IMG/VR virus record: IMGVR_UViG_3300009160_000082
Location: 1-36,480 of that record
Length of the DNA stretch: 36,480 bases
Origin: a virus
Strand: one strand, 5' to 3'
Each line of letters opens with the position of its first letter. Position 1 is the stretch's first letter. The notes under the pieces are model-generated. The model saw only the letters and a list, made by a program, of their open reading frames with translations, was not told the origin of the DNA and did no database searches. Shown one piece after another: positions 26,501-33,832 of the stretch. Made by a program: the position numbers and the translations under genes.

Positions 26501-28065
26501 TTGGGCAAGCTGCTCTTGGTGGTATAATAGCATATATTCTTCAATCTGGAGATCCAGGATATATTTCAAGTGCTCAGAAAGGTTTAGTGGCAACAACTGC
26601 AAATACTTCAACAGGTGCACAATGGGGATGTCAAGGAACTACTATATCAGGAGCAGATGGAACTGCAATAGGAACAGGTAATCAAAACACCATTGATATA
26701 ATGGCTGGTTGTGCTACAGCAGGAATTGCTGCTAGATTATGTGGTGATTTAGTAGAAGGAGGATATGACGACTGGTATTTACCAAGTAAAGATGAGTTAA
26801 ATAAATTGTACTTAAATAAAATAGCTATTGGTGGTTTTGCGAATAACTCCTATTATAGTTCTACAGAGGCCAGCGACATCTTCGCGTGGGCCCAGGATTT
26901 CATCGCTGGCGGTCCATACGTCAACGCTAAGTCCAACAATAGCTATGTTCGCGCCATTAGATCATTTGATGCATCTCTAGTAACATTAACTGTAAATACA
27001 GGACTTGCTTTTACAACTGGGCAGTTTGTTCAAGTTATAAATAGTTCTACTAATTATATATTTGGACAAATTGTATCATATAATTCTAGCACAGGTGAAT
27101 TAGTTATTACAGCAAGTACTACAAGTGGTAATGGTACATTTAGTTCTTGGATAGTTGTTGCTGGTGGTAATAATGGCTCTAGTGGAACTGCAGGTACATC
27201 TGGTTTAACTGGTTCTTCTGGTACAGATGGATCTAGTGGACAAACATATGGTACTTCTGGAACCTCAGGAACAAATGGAACAAGTGGGACATCAGGAACA
27301 TCTGGTACAAATGGATCAAATGGATCTAGTGGAACTACTGGTACTTCTGGTACAAATGGTTCAGCAGGAACTAGTGGAGCAACCTTTGGTACAGCTGGTA
27401 CTTCTGGAGCTACCTTTGGAACTGCAGGAACGTCAGGAGCTACCTTTGGAACTAGTGGTACTAGTGGATTTGCTATATCAGAAATTGCTATTTCTGGTAC
27501 ACAAAATGGATCAAATAAAACATTTACATTAGCATCTGCTCTTATAATAGGAACTGTACATCAGTTTTATTTAAATGGTCAATTGTTAGTTTATACTAAT
27601 GACTACACTATATCAGGAACAACATTAACCTTTGCTACAGACAGACCTGCTCCTACACCATCTGATGCTTTGAAAATATATGGAGCTGTTGGTGGATCTA
27701 CTATGGCAGGTATTCCTTTAGGTGGATCTACAGGACAGGCTTTATTAAAAGCTTCAGCTACAAACTATGATGTTGTATGGGGAGATGTATTAAACATACA
27801 ACAAATCAATGGCCAATCTGGTAATATAACAGCAGGTAATGCACCAGAAGTAATTTATGTATATGAGTTTACAGGAGCTGGTACACTTACATTACCTACA
27901 GCTGTAGGAAATTCTTGTATTTATAAAATAAAAAATAGGGCTAGTGTTAATATTTTTGTTACCTTTACATCTGGACAGAATGCTGATGGGTCTACAAGTA
28001 TATCATTAACACCATATACAGCGTTAGACTTTATATCAAATAACTCAAATTATAATATTTATTAA
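23584..28065 (+). CDS. Collagen-like tail fibre with DGR-diversified DUF1566-type domain
   Basis: 1493 residues. Residues 1-330: N-terminal beta-rich fibre region with repeated TVNANPGTYGS-like and VNGKGLVTSAVTVG elements, familiar from phage fibres. Residues 331-479, 651-952 and 1198-1295: Gly-X-Y triplets dominated by GTS, GSS, GTA and GTN with almost no proline. Residues 480-650: a beta domain. Residues about 973-1129: a DUF1566/Lcl C-terminal (C-type-lectin-like) domain with GGIIAYI, GYDDWYLPSKDELNKLY, YYSSTE and YVRAIRSF. The stretch 1096-1120 in this domain looks like a DGR variable region. Residues 1296-1493: C-terminal beta domains with HQFYLNGQLL. The triplet blocks would trimerise into a stalk presenting the lectin-like domain to host surface receptors. 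First gene of the fibre operon, behind a candidate promoter. The ATG at 23584 follows an A/T leader. Confidence 0.85.
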   Translation: MDPICSAEPCPVILNSTCVFYEGANLLYTGINTNDSLQTALQKIDAKFQEAAIGYIFNNGVFQSGPGLPVGLGGTLNQNTVITSNGYTFRMTGTIESAGFITTGGTSSDFVKGDGSLDPNSYQPAGNYITGLVGDGTATGPGSVALTLATVNANPGTYGSGTSVPIITTDAKGRIVNISSASIPFASSTIIIVGDMSGSGTIGTPVTLTLNSVNSNVYASNTFLKVAVNGKGLVTSAVTVGPGDIITALGYTPVPDTRTITINGVTRDLSANRTFNVGTVTSVGITMPSGFTVSNSPITSNGVINITANGTISQYIRGDGSIGTFTASTSGSSGTAGTSGSSGTSGSSGTVGTSGTSGTSGSSGTSGTAGTSGTNGSSGTNGSSGTAGTSGTTGTSGSSGTSGSSGTVGTSGTSGSSGTSGTTGTSGTTGTSGRNGTSGTTGTSGTSGSTGTTGTSGTSGTTGTSGTAGSSGVSGISGGQIYWLNLSNNTNTAFGTPTYKQWSPNPSGAAQQTTSITLGASASGTVATFATDSGVPNITSLNGGNWAWTLHFLSSASSTWDLDVRLYKYTIGGVSTLLGTTNNVVTTIDGTIVAQIYLDTFIPAQSLNATDRLYCEVYVINNDSVSRTLTFYTEGSTYYSYAQTTFNAPSGTSGTAGANGTSGTNGSSGTSGSTGTTGTSGTSGTSGSSGTSASSGSSGTSASSGTSGSTGTSGTSGTSGSSGISGSSGTSGSSGTNGSNGSSGSSGTNGSSGTNGSSGTTGTSGISGTSGLSGSSGTTGTSGSSGTTGTSGFSGTSGSSGTNGSSGVNGTSGTNGSSGITGTNGSSGTSGTAGTSGTSGSSGSSGTDGSSGTSASSGTSGSSGTNGSSGSSGTSGSSGSTGTSGSSGINGNGTAGTSGVGSPGTAGTSGVGSPGTSGTSGLNATAGTSGVSGNGTAGTSGATFGTAGTSGNASILTSPSTTTIQIPLATYIIGQAALGGIIAYILQSGDPGYISSAQKGLVATTANTSTGAQWGCQGTTISGADGTAIGTGNQNTIDIMAGCATAGIAARLCGDLVEGGYDDWYLPSKDELNKLYLNKIAIGGFANNSYYSSTEASDIFAWAQDFIAGGPYVNAKSNNSYVRAIRSFDASLVTLTVNTGLAFTTGQFVQVINSSTNYIFGQIVSYNSSTGELVITASTTSGNGTFSSWIVVAGGNNGSSGTAGTSGLTGSSGTDGSSGQTYGTSGTSGTNGTSGTSGTSGTNGSNGSSGTTGTSGTNGSAGTSGATFGTAGTSGATFGTAGTSGATFGTSGTSGFAISEIAISGTQNGSNKTFTLASALIIGTVHQFYLNGQLLVYTNDYTISGTTLTFATDRPAPTPSDALKIYGAVGGSTMAGIPLGGSTGQALLKASATNYDVVWGDVLNIQQINGQSGNITAGNAPEVIYVYEFTGAGTLTLPTAVGNSCIYKIKNRASVNIFVTFTSGQNADGSTSISLTPYTALDFISNNSNYNIY
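24574..25020 (+). repeat. Collagen-like Gly-X-Y repeat, block 1 of the long fibre
   Basis: About 149 codons (residues 331-479) in which nearly every third residue is Gly. X and Y are mostly Thr, Ser, Ala and Asn. The DNA is made of variants of GGT-ACT-AGT and GGA-TCT-AGT units. Antisense and shifted frames stay open because of the periodic sequence and should not be annotated. Confidence 0.9.
25534..26439 (+). repeat. Collagen-like Gly-X-Y repeat, block 2 of the long fibre
   Basis: About 302 codons (residues 651-952), the longest triplet block. Sub-blocks include GVGSPGTAGTS-like pairs near the end (26278-26340), the only prolines seen, and the first copy of a GATFGTAGTSG element. The block leads straight into the lectin-like domain. 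Confidence 0.9.
25764..25998 (+). repeat. Exact 37-nt direct repeat within block 2
   Basis: Bases 25764-25800 and 25962-25998 are identical over 37 bases, offset by 198 bases (22 Gly-X-Y triplets). Recombination between them would delete or duplicate 66 residues in frame. A shorter part of the same unit recurs near 32047 in the second collagen-like gene. Confidence 0.8.
26869..26961 (+). other. Diversity-generating retroelement variable region (VR)
   Basis: Bases 26869-26958 have 50 G/C in 90 by hand count, versus 25 in the 90 bases just upstream. Codons end mostly in C or T. Residue by residue the stretch from A1101 fits the common DGR template-encoded pattern AWNQNFNNGNQNNNNKNN then NNYVRAIR. 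Each departure (Asn to A, D, I, G, Y, V or S; Gln to P) can be made by changing only A bases in AAC, AAT or CAA codons. The unchanged end, GTTCGCGCC at 26947-26955, is a candidate initiation-of-mutagenic-homing site. Residues 1096-1100 (A, S, D, I, F) also fit mutated AAC codons. No template repeat or reverse transcriptase was found in the window. Confidence 0.85.
27175..27468 (+). repeat. Collagen-like Gly-X-Y repeat, block 3 of the long fibre
   Basis: About 98 codons (residues 1198-1295) after the lectin-like domain. It ends in three consecutive GATFGT-containing units (about 27376-27455), which also occur at the end of block 2 and in the second collagen-like gene. Confidence 0.88.
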
Positions 28066-28067
28066 AT

Positions 28068-28460
28068 ATGGCATATAATCCAAATAACCCTAATGGTCAA
28101 GCAACTAGTGCAAATAGTGCACCAGTTGTTTTGTCATCTACACAATCTCCTTCATTAGTATCTCAAGATGATACACTTGTTATATTAGCTAGAATATTAA
28201 AATTACTTGAATCTTTATCAATTGTTGACTCTGCTCAAAGACAAAGAGTGGTAGTTGATGCTTTTGGAGCAGGATTAAGTGTTACAGTATCTTCAGGAAA
28301 CATCACTGTAGCAGGAACTGTTTCAGCTAACTTAAATGCTGGAGCAAACATTATTGGTAGCATAAATAACATATCTACCATGGCAGGTATGGATAGAGAG
28401 ATGTATATTAACCAAGCAAGAACTGCTTATAACACTGGCATTAGTGCTAAATTAAACTAA
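28068..28460 (+). CDS. Small fibre-associated structural protein
   Basis: 130 residues starting two bases after the fibre stop. The N-terminus has NPNGQATSANSAPVVLSSTQS; the pattern GQxxxANSxPVVLxSxQS is one I know from small proteins near phage tail-fibre and baseplate genes. A helical stretch (about 37-58, ILARILKLLESL) follows, then an alternating Val/Ser beta region, and a C-terminal MDREMYINQARTAYN segment. No enzymatic motif is visible. An adaptor or fibre-base role is inferred from the position and the N-terminal motif. Confidence 0.7.
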   Translation: MAYNPNNPNGQATSANSAPVVLSSTQSPSLVSQDDTLVILARILKLLESLSIVDSAQRQRVVVDAFGAGLSVTVSSGNITVAGTVSANLNAGANIIGSINNISTMAGMDREMYINQARTAYNTGISAKLN

Positions 28461-28481
28461 TTAAATTAAAATAAACATATT

Positions 28482-31322
28482 ATGGCAATCATTAATACGC
28501 TTAGGAAGCAGATAGATTTACCAGTTTTTGAATGGACAAGGTTTGCTCCAGCAGTTTCTTCTGCTGTTTCATCATCTGCTGTTTGTGACACTCCTATATT
28601 TTCAATCACTCAAGGTAGATACATCTATTATTTAATAGGTGCTGGATCTTTTTGGAGATATGATACAGTGGCAGATTCTTATTCTCAGTTGTCATCTCCT
28701 CCAATTGGTGTGGGTACATTTAGTTCAATGAGATTTTCAGAATTACAAGCTCCTGAAAGTAATATTATTTCTGCTACATCAAGCACAGCAAATATTCCTG
28801 CTTACTTTACCAAGACGTTTAAAGGATATGATATCTATATTACATCTGGTACAGGTGCTGGTCAAAGAAGAACTATTACAAATGTTTCTGATCCTATTAT
28901 TCAGGATTCAGGTAACCTTACAGCATTTACAAATGCTTTAGGTGGTATTTCAATTACTGACACTCTTAAAAACTGGACAATTAATCAATGGGTTGGTTAT
29001 CAAGTGAGAATCATTCAAGGAGCTGGTGCTGGTCAAGTGAGAAAGATTTTATATAATTCAGCTACAGCATTAACATTAGCTGATTCTGTAACTTCTGGTT
29101 CAGAAGTTTTTTGTAATCCAATGATTTTTTCTCCAGCAATTGCTGCTGGTTCCATCTATCAAATTGAATCTTCTAATGTCACTGTAGATACAAACTGGTT
29201 AGTAACACCAGATGCTACATCAAAATTTAGAGTGCAAGGAGGAAGTGTGTTTTTAGTTTCTTCAAATGGTGCTACACCATTCTATTCATTACAACAATAT
29301 GATGTATTAACAGATATATGGTATATTAGAACTGCTAACTCAGCTAATATTGCTCTTGTTGGTACAGACTCTACATTAGAAAGAACAGGAGAAGGACCTA
29401 CTATATGGGCAAGAACAACTTCTACAGTGGTAGGTACATCTATGACTTCTGTTGTTACAGGTACTACTACAACATTGACAGATAGTGGTCAAGCTTGGAC
29501 AGTTAACCAATGGGCAGGATATTATGTTAGAATATTTAGTGGATCAGGAGAAGGACAACAATCTTTAATTGCGTCTAATACAGCTACAACATTAACCTTT
29601 GCTTCTATGTCTGTAGCTCCTGGAGCTACTAGTCAATATTTTATTGAGGGGTTTGATGCAGGTACTGCTTCTGGTTCTGGTTCAACAACAACATTAGTTG
29701 ATTCTACAAAGAGCTGGGCAGTGAATAGATGGAAAAACTATGCTGTTAAAATAACTGCTGGTACAGGTAAGGGACAAGTTGCTTCTATTCTTTCTAATAC
29801 ATCTACAACATTAACATTCTATAAAGCTATATCAGCAGTTACAGATGCTACATCTGTATACACTATTATAGGTGATGCTGATAAACTTTATTTGATGTTA
29901 GGTAATAATGCTGGTGTATTTATACAAAATTTAAATGATGACTTAGGTACATATAGTAAATTATATGATTCTGGATTAACCTCAATTGGTTCAGTTCAAT
30001 ATGCAAGTAATAAATCAATAGCTCTTACAACATTAGCAAACGTTACAACAACAGCCACTGTCACTACAGCTATTTCACACAATTTTAAAGTGGGTCAATC
30101 TGTTGTAGTGAGAGGTGCTACAGATGCTAACTTCAATGGTACGTTTACTATTGCTACAGTTCCTTCTTTAACCACCTTTACTTACACAATGGGTGGTACA
30201 CCAGCTGCAACAACATTTGTAAACTCTTTAACAACACAAACACTTGCTGATTCTACTAAAAACTGGTCAACAAATCAGTGGGCTGGTTATGTAGTTTGGA
30301 TGAATACAACAGCTGTCACTGCTAGTACAGGTGTTACTACAGGACAATGTTTACAGATTTTATCTAACACTGCTACAACATTAACATTTACAGTGGTTGG
30401 TACAGCTCCTGTAAATGGTGTTACAAGATATATTATAGGAAGAAGACAACAAGTTATTGGAAATATGTTTTCTGGTATTGCTACAGGTACACATTCTACA
30501 ACAACGTTACAAGATACAAACGTTTCTTCTTTTAGTGGTACAGCTTCTATTACAGGAAATACATTAACTGTCACTGTTGTAACAGCTGGATATTTAGGCA
30601 TTGGTTCTGTAATAACAGGTGGTGCTACATTAGCAGGTACAACAATTACAGCAATTGGTATTAATACATTTGGTGGAGTTGGTACATATACAGTGAATTA
30701 TTCTCAGTCAGTAAGTTCAGGAACATTAACTTCTACAGGATGGGCTGTGAATATATTTGCTGGTAGAAGATTAAAATTCTTGGGTGGTACAGGTGCAGCA
30801 CAAGAGCTTTTAATTTCATCTAATACAGCAAACGTTCTTACATTTGGAGCTGGTACAGCACCAGTTACTTCTAGTACAGTTTATTCTATTCTTCAACAAC
30901 CAATTAGAGGTGTAGGTATATCTATGAACTGGACATTTGGTACAACAGATATTAGTGTTCGTGGTAAACGTCTAATAGTTCCTCGTGGTGGTGCAACAGT
31001 TAACTGGGATGCGGTTGATCTTACAACAGATACATTTGATCAAATTGCTATCACTCCTCAAATAGAAACTCTATCAACAGGTAGTATGTATGCTTATGAT
31101 GGTGTAGATAGAATTTATTATACAAAAGATGTTACACAAAGATTATACTATTTAGATGCTACTACATTTACAGCATATGGTGCAGGACAATATCCATATT
31201 TAGCAGGTGCCGCTATTATTGGAAATAGAATGGAAGTGTTTCAAACAGTGGATGGATTGAAATACTTATGGTTAAACAGACACTCTAATACTGAGTGTTA
31301 CAGAGAATTATTGTTCTATTAA
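28482..31322 (+). CDS. Modular repeat tail protein with five WxxNQWxGY units
   Basis: 946 residues. A ~60-residue unit (TTLxDSxxxWxxNQWxGYxVxIxxGxGxGQxxxIxSNTATTLTF) is seen at about 156-200, 328-395, 398-464, 583-653 and 671-803. Between the third and fourth units lies a separate module (about 517-578: ATVTTAISHNFKVGQSVVV then NFNGTFTIATVPSLTTFTY), known from many phage and environmental proteins. The fifth unit is split by another mobile-looking module (about 685-752) ending in GGVGTYTVNYSQSV. The ends (about 40-85 and 805-946) have kelch-like repeats such as FWRYDTVADSYSQL and RLYYLDATTFTAYG, so a beta-propeller may enclose the rest. Probably a tail appendage that binds the cell surface. 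It follows a 21-base A/T leader. Confidence 0.7.
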   Translation: MAIINTLRKQIDLPVFEWTRFAPAVSSAVSSSAVCDTPIFSITQGRYIYYLIGAGSFWRYDTVADSYSQLSSPPIGVGTFSSMRFSELQAPESNIISATSSTANIPAYFTKTFKGYDIYITSGTGAGQRRTITNVSDPIIQDSGNLTAFTNALGGISITDTLKNWTINQWVGYQVRIIQGAGAGQVRKILYNSATALTLADSVTSGSEVFCNPMIFSPAIAAGSIYQIESSNVTVDTNWLVTPDATSKFRVQGGSVFLVSSNGATPFYSLQQYDVLTDIWYIRTANSANIALVGTDSTLERTGEGPTIWARTTSTVVGTSMTSVVTGTTTTLTDSGQAWTVNQWAGYYVRIFSGSGEGQQSLIASNTATTLTFASMSVAPGATSQYFIEGFDAGTASGSGSTTTLVDSTKSWAVNRWKNYAVKITAGTGKGQVASILSNTSTTLTFYKAISAVTDATSVYTIIGDADKLYLMLGNNAGVFIQNLNDDLGTYSKLYDSGLTSIGSVQYASNKSIALTTLANVTTTATVTTAISHNFKVGQSVVVRGATDANFNGTFTIATVPSLTTFTYTMGGTPAATTFVNSLTTQTLADSTKNWSTNQWAGYVVWMNTTAVTASTGVTTGQCLQILSNTATTLTFTVVGTAPVNGVTRYIIGRRQQVIGNMFSGIATGTHSTTTLQDTNVSSFSGTASITGNTLTVTVVTAGYLGIGSVITGGATLAGTTITAIGINTFGGVGTYTVNYSQSVSSGTLTSTGWAVNIFAGRRLKFLGGTGAAQELLISSNTANVLTFGAGTAPVTSSTVYSILQQPIRGVGISMNWTFGTTDISVRGKRLIVPRGGATVNWDAVDLTTDTFDQIAITPQIETLSTGSMYAYDGVDRIYYTKDVTQRLYYLDATTFTAYGAGQYPYLAGAAIIGNRMEVFQTVDGLKYLWLNRHSNTECYRELLFY

Positions 31323-31337
31323 TATAAATAAAGAATT

Positions 31338-32294
31338 ATGGCTATAACAAGAATAGGAGTGTATGCAGAAATCAAGGGGGTTAGTTATAGCCTTCCTTGT
31401 CGTGTTGCTACAACAGCAGCAATTACACTAAGTGGTACACAAACCATTGATGATATTGCTGTTGTTGCAGGAGAAAGAGTGTTAGTAAAAAACCAAGGAA
31501 CTGCATCAACTAATGGTATATATGTTGTTAGTGCTGGAGCTTGGAGTAGATCTGTGGATATGTCATTAGACGATGATGTGTTCCAAGGATTACAAGTTTA
31601 TATTATTTCTGGAACAGTTAGTCAAGGATATGTATACACTATATCAACATCTAATCCAATTACACTTGATGTAACATCTCTTACATTTACAAGAACTTTG
31701 TTTGGTGCTACATCAGGAACTGCTGGAACAACAGGTACTGATGGTTCTTCAGGAACAGCTGGTACATCTGGTTTATCTTTTGGCACAGCTGGAACAAGTG
31801 GATTTAATGGTTCTAGTGGTACAAGTATTGGTTCATCAGGTTCAAGTGGAACTAGTGGTTCTTCAGGAACAACTGGTACATCAGGTTCTACAGGAACAAC
31901 TGGTACAGATGGTTCATCAGGAACTAGTGGATCAAGTGGATCTTCAGGAACAACAACTGGATCTAGTGGAACATCTGGCTCTTCTGGAGCAACATTTGGT
32001 ACATCTGGAAGTTCAGGTACAACTGGTACATCTGGTATATCTAATGGAACTAGTGGGTCTAGTGGAACAGCAGGTGGTGGTGGTACAGCAGGAACAAGTG
32101 GTACATCTGGTTCAACAGGAACATCAGGTACAGTTGGAACTTCAGGAACTAGTGGACTATCCACAGGTACTGCAGGAACAAGTGGTGCATCTTTTGGTAC
32201 TTCAGGAACAAGTGGAGCTAATGGTGTCAGTCTCACTCTTGGATTAACTTATACAGGATCAGTTAGAGCTTTAAATGTTTTACAAATATATTAA
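31338..32294 (+). CDS. Second collagen-like tail fibre
   Basis: 318 residues. Residues about 20-125 are a common phage fibre domain: VATTAAITLSGTQTID, then AGERVLVKNQG and NGIYVVSAGAWSRS. Residues 127-296 are Gly-X-Y triplets like those of the 1493-residue fibre, including GATFGT and GASFGT elements. The C-terminus is a short hydrophobic tail (LTLGLTYTGSVRALNVLQIY). The N-terminal domain normally sits on the virion side of a fibre, and the triplets would form a trimeric stalk. The protein lacks a large distal head, so a downstream protein such as one of the Gly-rich adhesins could cap it. Antisense Pro/Val-rich frames here are shadows of the repeat. Confidence 0.8.
   Translation: MAITRIGVYAEIKGVSYSLPCRVATTAAITLSGTQTIDDIAVVAGERVLVKNQGTASTNGIYVVSAGAWSRSVDMSLDDDVFQGLQVYIISGTVSQGYVYTISTSNPITLDVTSLTFTRTLFGATSGTAGTTGTDGSSGTAGTSGLSFGTAGTSGFNGSSGTSIGSSGSSGTSGSSGTTGTSGSTGTTGTDGSSGTSGSSGSSGTTTGSSGTSGSSGATFGTSGSSGTTGTSGISNGTSGSSGTAGGGGTAGTSGTSGSTGTSGTVGTSGTSGLSTGTAGTSGASFGTSGTSGANGVSLTLGLTYTGSVRALNVLQIY
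31716..32225 (+). repeat. Collagen-like Gly-X-Y repeat of the second fibre
   Basis: About 170 codons (residues 127-296) of Ser/Thr/Ala-rich Gly triplets with no proline seen. The DNA units are similar to those in the 1493-residue fibre gene, giving chances for recombination between the two genes. Confidence 0.88.
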
Positions 32295-32311
32295 AATTAA
32301 AATTATAAATT

Positions 32312-32725
32312 ATGCCAGCGAATACCGCCCCTATTTTTACACTCACAGCTAAAATTGGCTGGGGTACAACTGCAATCACCACTGCAAACACTGCTATGGA
32401 CGGTACAGGTACTGTCTTAGGTTGTTATACAGCAGGTGCAAATGGTTCATATGTACAAAGAATAAGATTTAGACCAGCAGGTACTAACGTACAAACAGTA
32501 GCTAGATTGTTCATTAACAATGGTTCTACAAATGAAACAGCTGCAAATAATATTTTATTTGATGAGATTACTATTCCAGCAACAACAGCATCTGATACTT
32601 CTGCACAATCTACTTTTGAAATTCCATTAAACTTTGCATTACCAACAGGATATGTTCTTAATGTAACCATTGGTACAACAATAGCCGCAGGGTTATATGT
32701 ATCAGTTATAGGAGGAGATTACTAA
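32312..32725 (+). CDS. Small beta-rich phage structural protein
   Basis: 137 residues, beta-rich, opening NTAPIFTLTAKIGWGT and ending in GLYVSVIGGDY. The pattern (NNGSTNETAANNILFDEITIPATTAS) resembles small hypothetical proteins seen near tail genes of phages, but I cannot name a family. No catalytic motif or signal peptide. Its stop overlaps the next start by one base (TAATG at 32723-32727), so the two are probably translated together. Confidence 0.65.
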   Translation: MPANTAPIFTLTAKIGWGTTAITTANTAMDGTGTVLGCYTAGANGSYVQRIRFRPAGTNVQTVARLFINNGSTNETAANNILFDEITIPATTASDTSAQSTFEIPLNFALPTGYVLNVTIGTTIAAGLYVSVIGGDY

Positions 32726-32970
32726 TGAAATACATTAAAATAAAATTCACACTTGGTTTAGACTGCGAAGCATATCAAGTGATTGACAATATGGTAGTAG
32801 TGAGTTATGTTGACTTACAATGTAATCCATTAGAACTACCTGAAGTAACAGAAAGTTATGTAATAGATGGAGAAATATTAGAATATTGTGGAGATGTACC
32901 ACCTACTACTACAACTACCACTACAACTATTGCTGTTATTGTAGAAGAAATAATACCAGAAATAATATAA
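32725..32970 (+). CDS. Small protein with poly-Thr tract, unknown function
   Basis: 81 residues. The first ~60 form an acidic beta-like domain (YIKIKFTLGLDCEAYQV; CGDVPP), followed by eight Thr in a row and a hydrophobic/acidic tail (IAVIVEEIIPEII). The poly-Thr tract recalls the Ser/Thr linker of the truncated gene at the left edge. Translational coupling to the previous gene (TAATG) supports that it is real. It could be a linker or assembly helper for the adhesin genes that follow, but this is a guess. Confidence 0.6.
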   Translation: MKYIKIKFTLGLDCEAYQVIDNMVVVSYVDLQCNPLELPEVTESYVIDGEILEYCGDVPPTTTTTTTTIAVIVEEIIPEII

Positions 32971-32971
32971 T

Positions 32972-33832
32972 ATGTTTTTTGATATATTAAATAAAGAAGG
33001 ACTTTGGATATATAATATAACTTCATCTAGTTGGTTTACTTGGGATAAACCTGATCAATATCAAAACTTTTTCATCATGGCTTGTGGAGCTGGTGGTGGG
33101 GGTGGTAATGGTTTTTCAGGAGCAGCAAGTACTAACAGAGGTGGGGGAGGTGGTGGTGCTGGTGGTCAAATCATGAATATGTATGCCCCATCATTTCTTC
33201 TTCCAGATACATTATATATAAGTGTGGGAGCTGGTGGAGCAGGTATTATAAATGGAAGAGCTTCAAGTGTATTAAATCAGGGTAACACAACTTATGTAAA
33301 CTATTATCCAAACTTAAATATAAGTAATATTATATTAAATGCTGCAGGTGGTGGAGCTGGTGGTATAGGATTATCTACTGGAACTGCTGCAGGTGGTATA
33401 GGATTACCCAACTCTCCTACTAACACTTTACTATCTATATCAGCACAAGGAGCAAGTGCAGGAACTCCTGGTGGTATTAATACAGGTGATGTTGGTACAA
33501 ATTTTTCAGCAACAACCTCTTGTATATATGGTGGAACTGGTGGAGGAAGTATTGGAACAGCCAACACTGCTTTTGCAGGAGGAAATATTTTAGCAAGTGA
33601 TGTTCATCCACAAATAAATGGTGGAGCTATAGATTCAAATGGAGGTGATGGAGTTTTTATAAAAAAACCTTTTTCAGCTATTGGTGGAACTGGTGGAGGT
33701 TCTTCTACTACTACTGGTGGAAAAGGTGGTAATGGTGTTTGGGGATCTGGTGGCGGAGGAGGTGGTGGTGGTATTATTGGAGGCAATGGTGGTAATGGTG
33801 GTAATGGTTTTGTAATAATAATAGGATTCTAA
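32972..33832 (+). CDS. Gly-rich adhesin-like tail protein, copy 1
   Basis: 286 residues. An N-terminal beta segment with WFTWDKP is followed by a Gly-rich body (ACGAGGGGGNG, GGGGGGAGG, GAGGAG, GGAGGIG, GGTGGGS) with the short beta stretch LLPDTLYISVGAGG, and ends in GGNGGNGFVIIIGF. The two genes that follow are paralogues with the same order of parts. Gly-rich proteins with this architecture are known at phage fibre tips; in phage S16 the gp38 adhesin forms a sandwich of polyglycine type II helices. A receptor-binding role is inferred from that likeness and from the operon. The start lies one base after the previous stop, and the stop overlaps the next start (TAATG). Confidence 0.7.
   Translation: MFFDILNKEGLWIYNITSSSWFTWDKPDQYQNFFIMACGAGGGGGNGFSGAASTNRGGGGGGAGGQIMNMYAPSFLLPDTLYISVGAGGAGIINGRASSVLNQGNTTYVNYYPNLNISNIILNAAGGGAGGIGLSTGTAAGGIGLPNSPTNTLLSISAQGASAGTPGGINTGDVGTNFSATTSCIYGGTGGGSIGTANTAFAGGNILASDVHPQINGGAIDSNGGDGVFIKKPFSAIGGTGGGSSTTTGGKGGNGVWGSGGGGGGGGIIGGNGGNGGNGFVIIIGF

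Noticed and set aside
26851-26961. GC-rich patch as a horizontally acquired fragment
   Set aside because: It is too short, lies in the middle of a conserved domain, keeps the reading frame, and its codons fit mutated AAY codons; a DGR variable region explains it better.
33304-33786. Antisense Pro-rich frames over the Gly-rich adhesin genes
   Set aside because: Reverse complement of Gly codons (GGT/GGA) gives Pro codons; the sense frames have conserved paralogous structure.
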